Both the position numbers and the translations under genes were made by a program. From positions 1 through 5,355 of the forward strand of contig JACQPW010000004.1 of NCBI GenBank assembly GCA_016207285.1: 5,355 nt of DNA. Reading direction: 5' to 3'. Under the pieces are notes generated by a model that was not told the DNA's origin, made no database searches, and saw only the letters and a list, made by a program, of their open reading frames with translations. Numbering within the stretch: the first letter of the stretch is position 1; every line of letters starts with the position of its first letter. Origin of the DNA: Candidatus Kerfeldbacteria bacterium. Lineage in GTDB: Bacteria; Patescibacteriota; Patescibacteriia; UBA9570. Positions 1 to 5,355 of the stretch are shown here, piece after piece.

Positions 1-694
1 CATCAGTACTGGCCCGCTGACGGTCGAATTGTTTCTCCTCCTCCAGATACTGCAATAATGGCGCCAATAATGGTTTATCTAAAATATGATCTATAGACTC
101 GCCAGATAGCAACTCCATCAAGGCGAGCGGGGTCAACCGATGCTTCCAAATAATACTATCCGGCGTGTCCGGCTGAATCTGATTCATTAAGCCCGTGTCT
201 AGACAATATAACTTACCATCGGTGCCAACCACTAGGTTATTCCGATTGCGGCTGTCCAAGATAACCGCGGGTTCACCGGCTAAGGCTTTTTCCAGCTCTG
301 CAGCATAAATGGGAGTAATTCTTTGCAACTGTCGTAACGCTTCCGGCGGTAATGTGTCTGCCGTATAATCTAGCACCGCAGCTGGTTGTGCTTTCGCAAT
401 GTATTCTTGAACCAGCTTATACCGTTCCGTTTTCAATCCCTGTCGTGTTAAGAACCGTTGACGCGCTACAATATCGCCGTAGGTTTGCTTGAGTGCTGCG
501 TGGTTAGCCGCTAAACGGTCACGGACTGTTCGATCAAATCCAGCTTTAGAAAAACCAGGGCCACTGGTTTGATCGTACCCTTTCAGTACGCCAGTACTTT
601 CCCGCTGGCCCCGACTGTACCGATAAGCTGTGGTTTCAATGCCTTGGCCCAATTGTTTGTATTCACGTGATAATCTAGGTTCACGACGAGTCAT
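1..694 (-). CDS. Kinase-fold-like protein, partial (C-terminus beyond left edge)
   Basis: A continuous reading frame of 231 codons runs from ATG at 694-692 to the window edge with no stop, so the C-terminus is missing. I do not recognise a named family, but protein-kinase-like motifs appear in the right order. They are a glycine-loop-like LGQGIETTAY (residues 15-24), a VLK lysine (K38), a hinge-like YKLVQEYI (92-99), a catalytic-loop-like ILDSRNRNNLVV with D147 and N152 in the usual D-x4-N spacing, and LDTG (165-168) in place of DFG. The His of the HxD motif is replaced by Ile145, and no clear helix-C Glu can be assigned. It could be an active small-molecule or protein kinase, a Bud32-like ATPase, or a degenerate pseudokinase. 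The start lies one base after the tsaD stop (TAG-T-ATG) with no clear ribosome binding site, which suggests translational coupling to tsaD. The reading frame is certain; the fold is inferred. Confidence 0.72.
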   Translation of the reverse strand, partial: MTRREPRLSREYKQLGQGIETTAYRYSRGQRESTGVLKGYDQTSGPGFSKAGFDRTVRDRLAANHAALKQTYGDIVARQRFLTRQGLKTERYKLVQEYIAKAQPAAVLDYTADTLPPEALRQLQRITPIYAAELEKALAGEPAVILDSRNRNNLVVGTDGKLYCLDTGLMNQIQPDTPDSIIWKHRLTPLALMELLSGESIDHILDKPLLAPLLQYLEEEKQFDRQRASTD

Positions 695-695
695 A

Positions 696-1670
696 CTAGC
701 GTGGAGTTAATTCCCAATTAGGGTCGGCACGAAAAGCAAATAGTTCGGTGGGAGTATTATGTAAGCGGCAGGCGGCGGCAATCATGGCGGCGTTATCGGT
801 ACAATACTCTAAGGGCGGAATAAACACTGGAATATCTAAAGTCTGTAAACGCTCACGTAGTAGTGGGTTAGCAGCTACTCCCCCACCTACCAGCAGCGCT
901 TGGGCATCATACTGTTCTAAAGCCCGCACCGTTTTTAAATGTAGACTGTTCACAATCGCTTCTTGCACCCCGGCACAGACATCTTCTAGTTTAGCGTCAG
1001 GATGATCACGATGAAAATAGAGCACGGAGGTTTTTAAACCGGAAAAGGAGAAATCAAAAGTGTTGCTGTTGACCATTGGGCTGGGGAAACTATATTGAGT
1101 CCCATCACCACTCGCGGCCAGTTTAGAAATCGCTGGACCACCGGGGTAAGGTTGGCCCAATATGCGAGCACACTTATCAAAACATTCACCAGCGGCATCA
1201 TCACGGGTGGCGCCAATTAATTCATACACACCTGGTTTGGGCATGTACAATAATTCTGTATGGCCACCAGACACGACTAAAGCCATGGCCGGAAAGGGAA
1301 TATCCTGATGGACTAAAAAGTTGGCGGCAATGTGCCCTTCAATATGATTGATCGGAAAAATCGGCTTGCCCCAACCATACGCCAAAGCCCTGGCTGTTTC
1401 AACTCCCACAAGTAATGATGTAATCAAACCTGGCCCAGCCGTAACAGCGATACGATCTAGTTGCTCTGGCTTGATGCCGGCTTGGGCTAGCACCTGCTCT
1501 ACAAACGGTATCATCACGGGGACATGTTCCCGAGCGGCTACTTCTGGCACGACCCCACCAAACTGCGCATGCACATCAATTTGGGAAGCGGTTAATTGAA
1601 AAATCTGTCGGTCGCGCAAGATGGCCACGCTCGATTCATCACAAGAGGTCTCAATCGCTAAAATATTCAT
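696..1670 (-). CDS. tsaD: tRNA N6-adenosine threonylcarbamoyltransferase TsaD (Gcp/YgjD/Kae1 family)
   Basis: TsaD transfers the threonylcarbamoyl group from threonylcarbamoyl-AMP to A37 of tRNAs that read ANN codons. In bacteria it does so in the cytoplasm with TsaB and TsaE, after TsaC or Sua5 makes the intermediate. The 324 residues are near full family length and carry the family motifs in order: N-terminal IETSCDES (6-13), HAQFGGVVPEVAAREH (34-49), TAGPGL (77-82), the metal-binding NHIEGH with H109 and H113, VVSGGHTEL (132-140), DDAAGECFDK (157-166), YPGGPAISKL (175-184), FSFSGLKTS (207-215), VGGGVAAN (261-268) and the late metal-ligand motif TDNAAM with D293. No key residue is missing. 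The ATG at 1670-1668 places the IETSCDE motif at the usual position and has GGGGAG upstream. It is the first gene of a leftward unit with the kinase-like gene. The tRNA-Glu elsewhere in the window is not a t6A substrate. Confidence 0.98.
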   Translation of the reverse strand: MNILAIETSCDESSVAILRDRQIFQLTASQIDVHAQFGGVVPEVAAREHVPVMIPFVEQVLAQAGIKPEQLDRIAVTAGPGLITSLLVGVETARALAYGWGKPIFPINHIEGHIAANFLVHQDIPFPAMALVVSGGHTELLYMPKPGVYELIGATRDDAAGECFDKCARILGQPYPGGPAISKLAASGDGTQYSFPSPMVNSNTFDFSFSGLKTSVLYFHRDHPDAKLEDVCAGVQEAIVNSLHLKTVRALEQYDAQALLVGGGVAANPLLRERLQTLDIPVFIPPLEYCTDNAAMIAAACRLHNTPTELFAFRADPNWELTPR

Positions 1671-1678
1671 AATCTATG

Positions 1679-1699
1679 GTATACTCCCCAGCAGTATAC
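1679..1699. promoter_or_regulatory. Divergent promoter region with inverted repeat between tsaD and the SpoIIM-like gene
   Basis: A perfect 7-bp inverted repeat, GTATACT at 1679-1685 and AGTATAC at 1693-1699, has a 7-base spacer. Each arm contains TATACT, a good -10 hexamer, on opposite strands (plus 1680-1685, minus 1698-1693). The core GTATAC is itself palindromic, so this is also a pair of identical 6-bp sites 15 bp apart. No convincing -35 element was found for either direction. The symmetric -10 boxes in the only gap between divergent genes suggest paired promoters or a shared operator; the role is inferred. Confidence 0.45.
1684..1689 (-). promoter_or_regulatory. Shine-Dalgarno sequence of tsaD
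   Basis: On the minus strand GGGGAG lies 13 bases before the tsaD ATG. The spacing is somewhat long, but this is the only purine-rich anti-16S match upstream and it supports the ATG at 1670. It sits in the spacer between the arms of the inverted repeat at 1679-1699. If the minus-strand TATACT box is used, transcription would begin at or inside this site. Confidence 0.5.
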
Positions 1700-1702
1700 A
1701 CT

Positions 1703-2698
1703 ATGTTTAAACGAATCGGTACAGTATGGATAGTGGTCACTGGCATCTTTGCCGGGATCTTTGGGTTAGGCTGCGTGGTGGGTTTATTTATACCGGTTGA
1801 CGCTAAATTAATGCTGATTGAGGCCATTCTAGAAAAGTTCGGCGCCATCTTGGCCAACTCTACGACGGATTGGCTATTGGCCGTGAATGTCTTTATCAAT
1901 AATCTAGTCGTCGCCTTAATCGTACTGATCTTTAGTTTAATACCGCTCTTATCGCTATTCATCATTTTTGGTAACGGCATCATTATTGGTGTGTTCCTGG
2001 ATTTACTGTGGCGCGTCAGTTACCTGGAACCCGGCAGTTTCATGGCTGGCACCATTGGATTGTTGCCCCATGGTGCGTTTGAGTTGACGGCTATTTTTTT
2101 AGCCGGCAGTTTTGGGACCACTGCCTTGTTAAAATTGCTGTTTACCAACAAGATCCAACCACAACAACCGCGGTTACAATTTTTAGGGTACACCGTGCGC
2201 TATTTTTTTTATGTAGTAGTGCCGCTGTTACTGGTAGCCGCGCTGGTAGAAACTTTTATATCACCGCGCATTGCACGCTTTGTGCAAACTTGGCAAACCG
2301 AGCAAGCCACGAGTGCTACTTTAGCCGTGCAGTTAGATACGGTAGCCCTGGCGCAGGCTGGCTGCATCCCTGGCACCACTACCGGTGTGACTGGGGGCAC
2401 TGACCAAATGGCACTCTTATATGATGAGGTAGTGTATGAACAGTTACGACAACGTGCTAAGGCTGACCGCTGGTTAGCCAGTTACACCTGTGGAGAGACA
2501 GATCTTTTATTGATTGCCAGTTACGATCGTAGCCAGTGGTCACCGGAACAAGCCGAAGCATTATTATTGGACATGGTCACTGACCTGCAGATGACGTATC
2601 GTGTGTATGTGACAGCTGACAAAACGATCGTGGTGGGACAAACTGATCCCACACTACAGTGGCTTGACGATGCTAAAGTGATAAGATATAGTCGGTAG
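1703..2698 (+). CDS. SpoIIM/DUF95-family integral membrane protein with extra C-terminal domain
   Basis: The first ~190 residues resemble the stage II sporulation M (DUF95) family. Numbering here is from ATG 1703. Hydrophobic segments lie at about 9-29, 58-82, 83-103, 125-146 and 165-187, with the family-like NG-x3-G (FGNGIIIGVF, 89-98) and PHGAFELTAIFLAGSFG (122-138). In Bacillus SpoIIM is part of the engulfment complex. Homologues are widespread in non-sporulating bacteria with unknown roles, so no sporulation function is implied. A basic loop between the last two segments places it inside the cell, so the final ~140 residues are probably extracytoplasmic. They contain two Cys (221 and 263) and an alpha/beta-looking stretch I cannot assign. 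The frame can also open at ATG 1676 (9 more residues). I prefer 1703 because the upstream ATG would put the TATACT promoter box inside the coding region. Neither start has a clear ribosome binding site. Confidence 0.8.
   Translation: MFKRIGTVWIVVTGIFAGIFGLGCVVGLFIPVDAKLMLIEAILEKFGAILANSTTDWLLAVNVFINNLVVALIVLIFSLIPLLSLFIIFGNGIIIGVFLDLLWRVSYLEPGSFMAGTIGLLPHGAFELTAIFLAGSFGTTALLKLLFTNKIQPQQPRLQFLGYTVRYFFYVVVPLLLVAALVETFISPRIARFVQTWQTEQATSATLAVQLDTVALAQAGCIPGTTTGVTGGTDQMALLYDEVVYEQLRQRAKADRWLASYTCGETDLLLIASYDRSQWSPEQAEALLLDMVTDLQMTYRVYVTADKTIVVGQTDPTLQWLDDAKVIRYSR
2664..2692 (+). promoter_or_regulatory. Sigma70-type promoter for tRNA-Glu
   Basis: TTGACG (2664-2669) and TATAGT (2687-2692) are separated by exactly 17 bases, and each matches the vegetative consensus at five of six positions. 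The elements lie in the last codons of the SpoIIM-like gene. Initiation would fall near 2699, giving a short leader before the tRNA at 2717. The match is seen directly; activity is inferred. Confidence 0.68.
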
Positions 2699-2716
2699 CG
2701 CACTTTGTTTTCTTTT

Positions 2717-2788
2717 GGCCTCATCGTCTAATGGTTAGGACAGTGGCTTTTCAAGCCATTAATCGGAGTTCGATTCTCCGTGAGGCTA
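2717..2788 (+). tRNA. tRNA-Glu (anticodon UUC)
   Basis: The 72 bases fold into a full cloverleaf. The acceptor stem is GGCCTCA with TGAGGCT, opening with a G-U pair. The D stem is GTCT with GGAC and the loop carries GG. The anticodon stem is GTGGC with GCCAT around the loop TTTTCAA. The variable loop has four bases, and the T stem is CGGAG with CTCCG around TTCGATT. The anticodon TTC reads GAA and GAG (Glu). The discriminator is A. The next bases are CAC, so the CCA end is not encoded and must be added by a nucleotidyltransferase. No intron and no clear terminator follow, so read-through into the Hsp20 region is possible. Confidence 0.96.
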
Positions 2789-2804
2789 CACTTCGACTCT
2801 ATCA

Positions 2805-2833
2805 TTGCACAACTTGATATTCACCTATATAAT
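2805..2833 (+). promoter_or_regulatory. Promoter of the hsp20-vanW unit
   Basis: A perfect TATAAT -10 box (2828-2833) follows a weak TTGCAC -35 (2805-2810) at the ideal 17-base spacing. Predicted initiation is near 2840, about four bases before the ATG at 2844, so the message would be effectively leaderless. This agrees with the absence of a Shine-Dalgarno sequence there. A TTGATA at 2814-2819 is too close to the -10 box to serve as its -35. Confidence 0.6.
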
Positions 2834-2838
2834 AGGTG
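2822..2838. promoter_or_regulatory. Palindromic operator candidate over the hsp20 -10 box
   Basis: CACCTAT (2822-2828) and ATAGGTG (2832-2838) form a perfect 7-bp inverted repeat around a 3-base centre, and the -10 box lies inside it. This position would let a dimeric repressor block RNA polymerase. It does not match the CIRCE element (TTAGCACTC arms) used by HrcA, and I see no resemblance to the HAIR element. The regulator is unknown. The symmetry is certain; operator function is inferred. Confidence 0.5.
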
Positions 2839-2843
2839 CATTC

Positions 2844-3341
2844 ATGACACCCAAAAAAGCCCAGTTTAAAAATCGTTTAAAAGACCTAGAGGCGGAAGAG
2901 TTTGGCCATGCGGACAACTTTTTTTCGGCACCCGCCGCCGGCATCACCGTATCAAGCAGTAATCCAATTGGCGATGATATGTGGATGGCTGCACCGGATG
3001 GCTACGACGGGCAATTAGCAGTGGATGTGTACCATGACGACAAGCATGTTTATATTCGCGCTATCATCGGTGGCATTGATCCCAACAATTTGGAAGTGCA
3101 CTTGAATAACGACATGATCACCATCAAGGGCAAACGCATCTTGCCGGACTTGACCATTAAGCCAGAAAATTACTTCATCCAGGAATGTTACTGGGGTGGT
3201 TTTTCGCGCTCGATTATTTTGCCAGTCGATATTAAAAGTGATGCGGTTGAAGCCAAGATCGAACATGGTGTGTTGTTAGTGATCCTGCCTAAATCTCATC
3301 GCCCCAAAAATACGCGCATCCCCATTAAGGCAGTGAAGTAA
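2844..3341 (+). CDS. Small heat shock protein, Hsp20/alpha-crystallin family
   Basis: Hsp20 proteins are ATP-independent cytoplasmic holdases that form oligomers and keep unfolding proteins soluble for DnaK/ClpB. The 165-residue product is of typical size. It has a variable N-terminal arm (1-55), an alpha-crystallin domain (about 56-150) that starts at GQLAVDVYHDD and ends with the hallmark GVLLVILPK (142-150), and a C-terminal IPI (159-161) matching the I-x-I tail motif that docks neighbouring subunits. The frame is open from a TTG at 2805, but that codon is the -35 element. The ATG at 2844 is preferred because it directly follows the predicted transcription start. Its stop TAA overlaps the ATG of the VanW-family gene by one base (TAATG), so the two are probably co-translated. 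Control by the palindrome over its promoter is likely. Confidence 0.95.
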   Translation: MTPKKAQFKNRLKDLEAEEFGHADNFFSAPAAGITVSSSNPIGDDMWMAAPDGYDGQLAVDVYHDDKHVYIRAIIGGIDPNNLEVHLNNDMITIKGKRILPDLTIKPENYFIQECYWGGFSRSIILPVDIKSDAVEAKIEHGVLLVILPKSHRPKNTRIPIKAVK

Positions 3342-5353
3342 TGGCTAAACGTGCCAAGACAAAATCCAAGCCGGCTGCGGTGAAGACGGAACCTCCAGTT
3401 GTGGTCGTTGAGCCCGTAGAGACGTCGCATGAAACGTCTCTACCAGAAAAACCACAACGAATTTTGAAATTAGTCTTCGGTTTAGTCGGCGGATTAATGA
3501 TCGTCGCTTTACTGTTAGTGATCGGTTACTTTGGCTATGAGTACAAATACACCAACCTGATTTATCCTGGTGTCGCGATTGCTGCGCAACCTGTATCGGG
3601 TTTAAATTATACGGATGCCGCTCAACTGGTTCAAAATTATAAAACTACTTTAGCCAATACTGGTTTACAATTTCATTATGATGAGCTTGATTTAACCATC
3701 CCTACCACCAGCGATGACGTACCATTGGTTGATATCCAAATAGACAAAACAGTCCAAGCCGCATTTGCGATCGGTCGTTCCGATAATGCCACCACCAATG
3801 CCACGGGTAAACTAAATGCTCTACTGACCGGTACAAATTTGCCGCTGGTGTATGACCTAGCCAGCGAGTCGATCAGTGATCAATTAGCTGCCACGTTTGA
3901 TAGCGCTACTGAACCTTATGTCGATGCCAAGTTAGTGGTTGACGGTGATGATGTCACGGTACAGCCACACCAAGACGGCCAGATATTTGTCTGGGATGAT
4001 GTGATGACAGCAGTCGAAGCCAACCTGGCACAGTTAGCAGCTGTCGATATCGAATTAGCACTCACGAGTGTAGCCGCACCCATCACCACCACCGAAGCGG
4101 AAGCAATCGTAGCTGAAGCAGAAACTGTTTTAGCGTTAGCACCACTCACTCTGACTTATGGAGATAAAAGCTACGACATCACTGTAGATGAATTGGGTAG
4201 TTGGTTAGTAGCTAGTGATCATGCTGGCACAACGGAGTTAGCATTAGATGAAGAAACGGTGCGCGCCAGTTTAGCCACGATCGCTGGTGAAATTGATATC
4301 CCCGTTAAAGAAGGAAAATTTAGTTTGGATGTGGTGGATGATGTTGTACAGTTAACCCAGTTTGAGCAAGGTCAGGATGGCTTGGGCGTTGCAGTGGATA
4401 AAACCATGGCAGCACTAACAACGGCTCTACTACAAGATCACAGTTCAACGGTTGAGTTGGTGGTTGAAGTGACCACCCCACATGCCACTCCAACTAACTT
4501 GGAAGATTTGGGAATTAAAGAACTACTCGGTACTGGTGAAACCAATTTTGCGGGTAGCCCCTATAACCGTATTCTTAATATCCACAAAGGTGCTGACATG
4601 TTAAATGGTTTATTGATTGCGCCGGGTGAAACCTTTTCGCTGTTGGATATTCTCAACCCGATTGATACCTCACATGGTTGGTATTCGGAATTAGTGATTA
4701 AAGGCGATAAATTAGAAAAAGAAGCCGGCGGCGGTTTATGCCAAGTAGGTACCACCTCGTTTCGGGCAGCGATGTTATCCGGTTTACCGATTGTAGAACG
4801 GCGTAATCATTCCTGGGCGATTTCCTATTATGCCTATAATGGCAAAGCAGGTGTCGACGCCACGATCTATGATCCATCACCTGACTTTAAGTTTTTGAAT
4901 GACACCGGACACTATATCTTATGGCGCAGTCGCATTGAAGGTTCTTCTATCTACTTTGAACTGTGGGGTACCTCGGATGGCAGAAAGGGTTACTTTACGG
5001 AACCAACCAATTACGGCTACGTATCTGCTGGTCCAACCATTGAAACCGTTGATGAAAGTGCTGCTCCCGGTAGCCGAGTGTGTGATGGTCACGCCTTTAC
5101 GGGTGTGTCGGCATCGTTTGATTACATTGTGGAACAACCAGATGGCACGACCGATACCGAAACTTTTACTAGTGTGTATAAGGCCAGGCCGCAGTTGTGT
5201 GTCGTGGGGCCAGATGGAATAACAGAAGATGCTGAAGAAACTACTGAAGACTCTGAAGCTGAAGAGGTGGTTGAAGAGACACCAGAAGACACCAACGCCA
5301 ATAGCAATACCAACACGAATACAAATTCGGGGAAGAAGAAAAAGAAGGAGTAA
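3341..5353 (+). CDS. VanW-family envelope protein with tandem putative peptidoglycan-binding repeats
   Basis: The 670-residue protein has a basic cytoplasmic N-terminus (1-42), one membrane segment (about 43-66, an uncleaved anchor with no lipobox) and a long extracytoplasmic part. Residues ~91-384 look like two repeat units of the YoaR-like, PG_binding_4 type; their ends (about 197-250 and 326-384) align with each other. A VanW domain follows (about 400-545) with PGETFSLLDIL (428-438), the signature GGGLCQVGTT (463-472), GLPIVERRNHS (481-491) and GVDATIYDPSPDFKFLN (504-520). Residues ~550-625 form an unassigned module with C581 and C620, which could pair. The tail is acidic (628-650), then Asn/Thr-rich, and ends KKKKKE. 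VanW was named from vancomycin-resistance clusters, but its biochemical role is unknown, so this is not evidence of resistance. The start overlaps the Hsp20 stop; AAGG at 3327-3330 is a weak ribosome binding site. Confidence 0.93.
   Translation: MAKRAKTKSKPAAVKTEPPVVVVEPVETSHETSLPEKPQRILKLVFGLVGGLMIVALLLVIGYFGYEYKYTNLIYPGVAIAAQPVSGLNYTDAAQLVQNYKTTLANTGLQFHYDELDLTIPTTSDDVPLVDIQIDKTVQAAFAIGRSDNATTNATGKLNALLTGTNLPLVYDLASESISDQLAATFDSATEPYVDAKLVVDGDDVTVQPHQDGQIFVWDDVMTAVEANLAQLAAVDIELALTSVAAPITTTEAEAIVAEAETVLALAPLTLTYGDKSYDITVDELGSWLVASDHAGTTELALDEETVRASLATIAGEIDIPVKEGKFSLDVVDDVVQLTQFEQGQDGLGVAVDKTMAALTTALLQDHSSTVELVVEVTTPHATPTNLEDLGIKELLGTGETNFAGSPYNRILNIHKGADMLNGLLIAPGETFSLLDILNPIDTSHGWYSELVIKGDKLEKEAGGGLCQVGTTSFRAAMLSGLPIVERRNHSWAISYYAYNGKAGVDATIYDPSPDFKFLNDTGHYILWRSRIEGSSIYFELWGTSDGRKGYFTEPTNYGYVSAGPTIETVDESAAPGSRVCDGHAFTGVSASFDYIVEQPDGTTDTETFTSVYKARPQLCVVGPDGITEDAEETTEDSEAEEVVEETPEDTNANSNTNTNTNSGKKKKKE
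3416..3443. repeat. Palindromic repeat inside the VanW-family coding sequence
   Basis: Arms GTAGAGACGT (3416-3425) and ACGTCTCTAC (3434-3443) are perfect 10-bp reverse complements around an 8-base loop. The element lies in frame in the cytoplasmic N-terminal tail and supplies roughly VETSHETSL. The arm resembles the core of short palindromic interspersed repeats I recall from cyanobacteria and some CPR genomes. That resemblance is from memory and unverified. It may be an inserted small mobile palindrome or an mRNA hairpin near the start of the gene. Confidence 0.6.
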
Positions 5354-5355
5354 GC

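Noticed and set aside
1348..1599. Plus-strand open frame opposite the 5' half of tsaD
   Set aside because: tsaD on the other strand is unmistakable, and the antisense product shows no recognisable features.
2089..2104. GGCT / AGCC arms around a T-run, like a terminator
   Set aside because: The stem is only four base pairs, the T-run is in the loop, and it lies mid-gene in a conserved membrane segment.
2203..2210. Run of eight T within the SpoIIM-like gene as a possible frameshift site
   Set aside because: The frame is intact on both sides and encodes a plausible membrane segment (YFFYV). Slippage is possible but nothing shows it.
2789..2821. Intrinsic terminator after the tRNA
   Set aside because: No GC-rich hairpin followed by T residues exists before the hsp20 promoter.
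2805..2843. TTG start giving a longer Hsp20 protein
   Set aside because: The TTG is the -35 element, and the extra 13 codons overlap the -10 box and operator candidate. ATG 2844 fits better.
4698..4880. Antisense open frame opposite the VanW domain, and similar frames opposite other genes
   Set aside because: They are shadows of well-supported genes, with no recognisable motifs and no upstream signals.

Overview
The window suggests a bacterium with a small, tightly packed genome. Genes abut or overlap by a base, intergenic gaps are tens of bases, and two start regions have no clear Shine-Dalgarno sequence. A VanW-family surface protein with an Asn/Thr-rich and poly-Lys tail, a SpoIIM-like membrane protein with an unusual C-terminal extension, and a kinase-like gene beside tsaD recall Patescibacteria (CPR). 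That is an inference from style, not a marker-based assignment. TGA is not used as a sense codon in the genes read here, so the standard bacterial code fits.

Layout. Positions 1-1670 are a leftward unit: tsaD (t6A tRNA modification), then, one base after its stop, a protein with kinase-fold motifs that runs off the left edge. A 32-base divergent gap (1671-1702) holds an inverted repeat carrying a TATACT box on each strand. Rightward from there lie a SpoIIM/DUF95-family membrane protein with a long, probably extracytoplasmic C-terminal domain (1703-2698), a tRNA-Glu(UUC) gene (2717-2788) with a good promoter inside the end of the preceding gene, a small heat shock protein of the Hsp20 family (2844-3341), and a VanW-family envelope protein (3341-5353) whose start codon overlaps the Hsp20 stop.

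How the parts relate. The Hsp20 and VanW genes look like one transcript from a promoter whose exact TATAAT box lies inside a 17-bp palindrome, which suggests repressor control. The predicted transcript starts only a few bases before the Hsp20 ATG, so it may be leaderless. TsaD and the downstream kinase-like protein appear translationally coupled, which is of interest because archaeal and eukaryotic TsaD homologues (Kae1) work with the kinase-fold protein Bud32. No stretch over 300 bases lacks a gene, and no insertion sequence, CRISPR array or convincing intrinsic terminator was seen.
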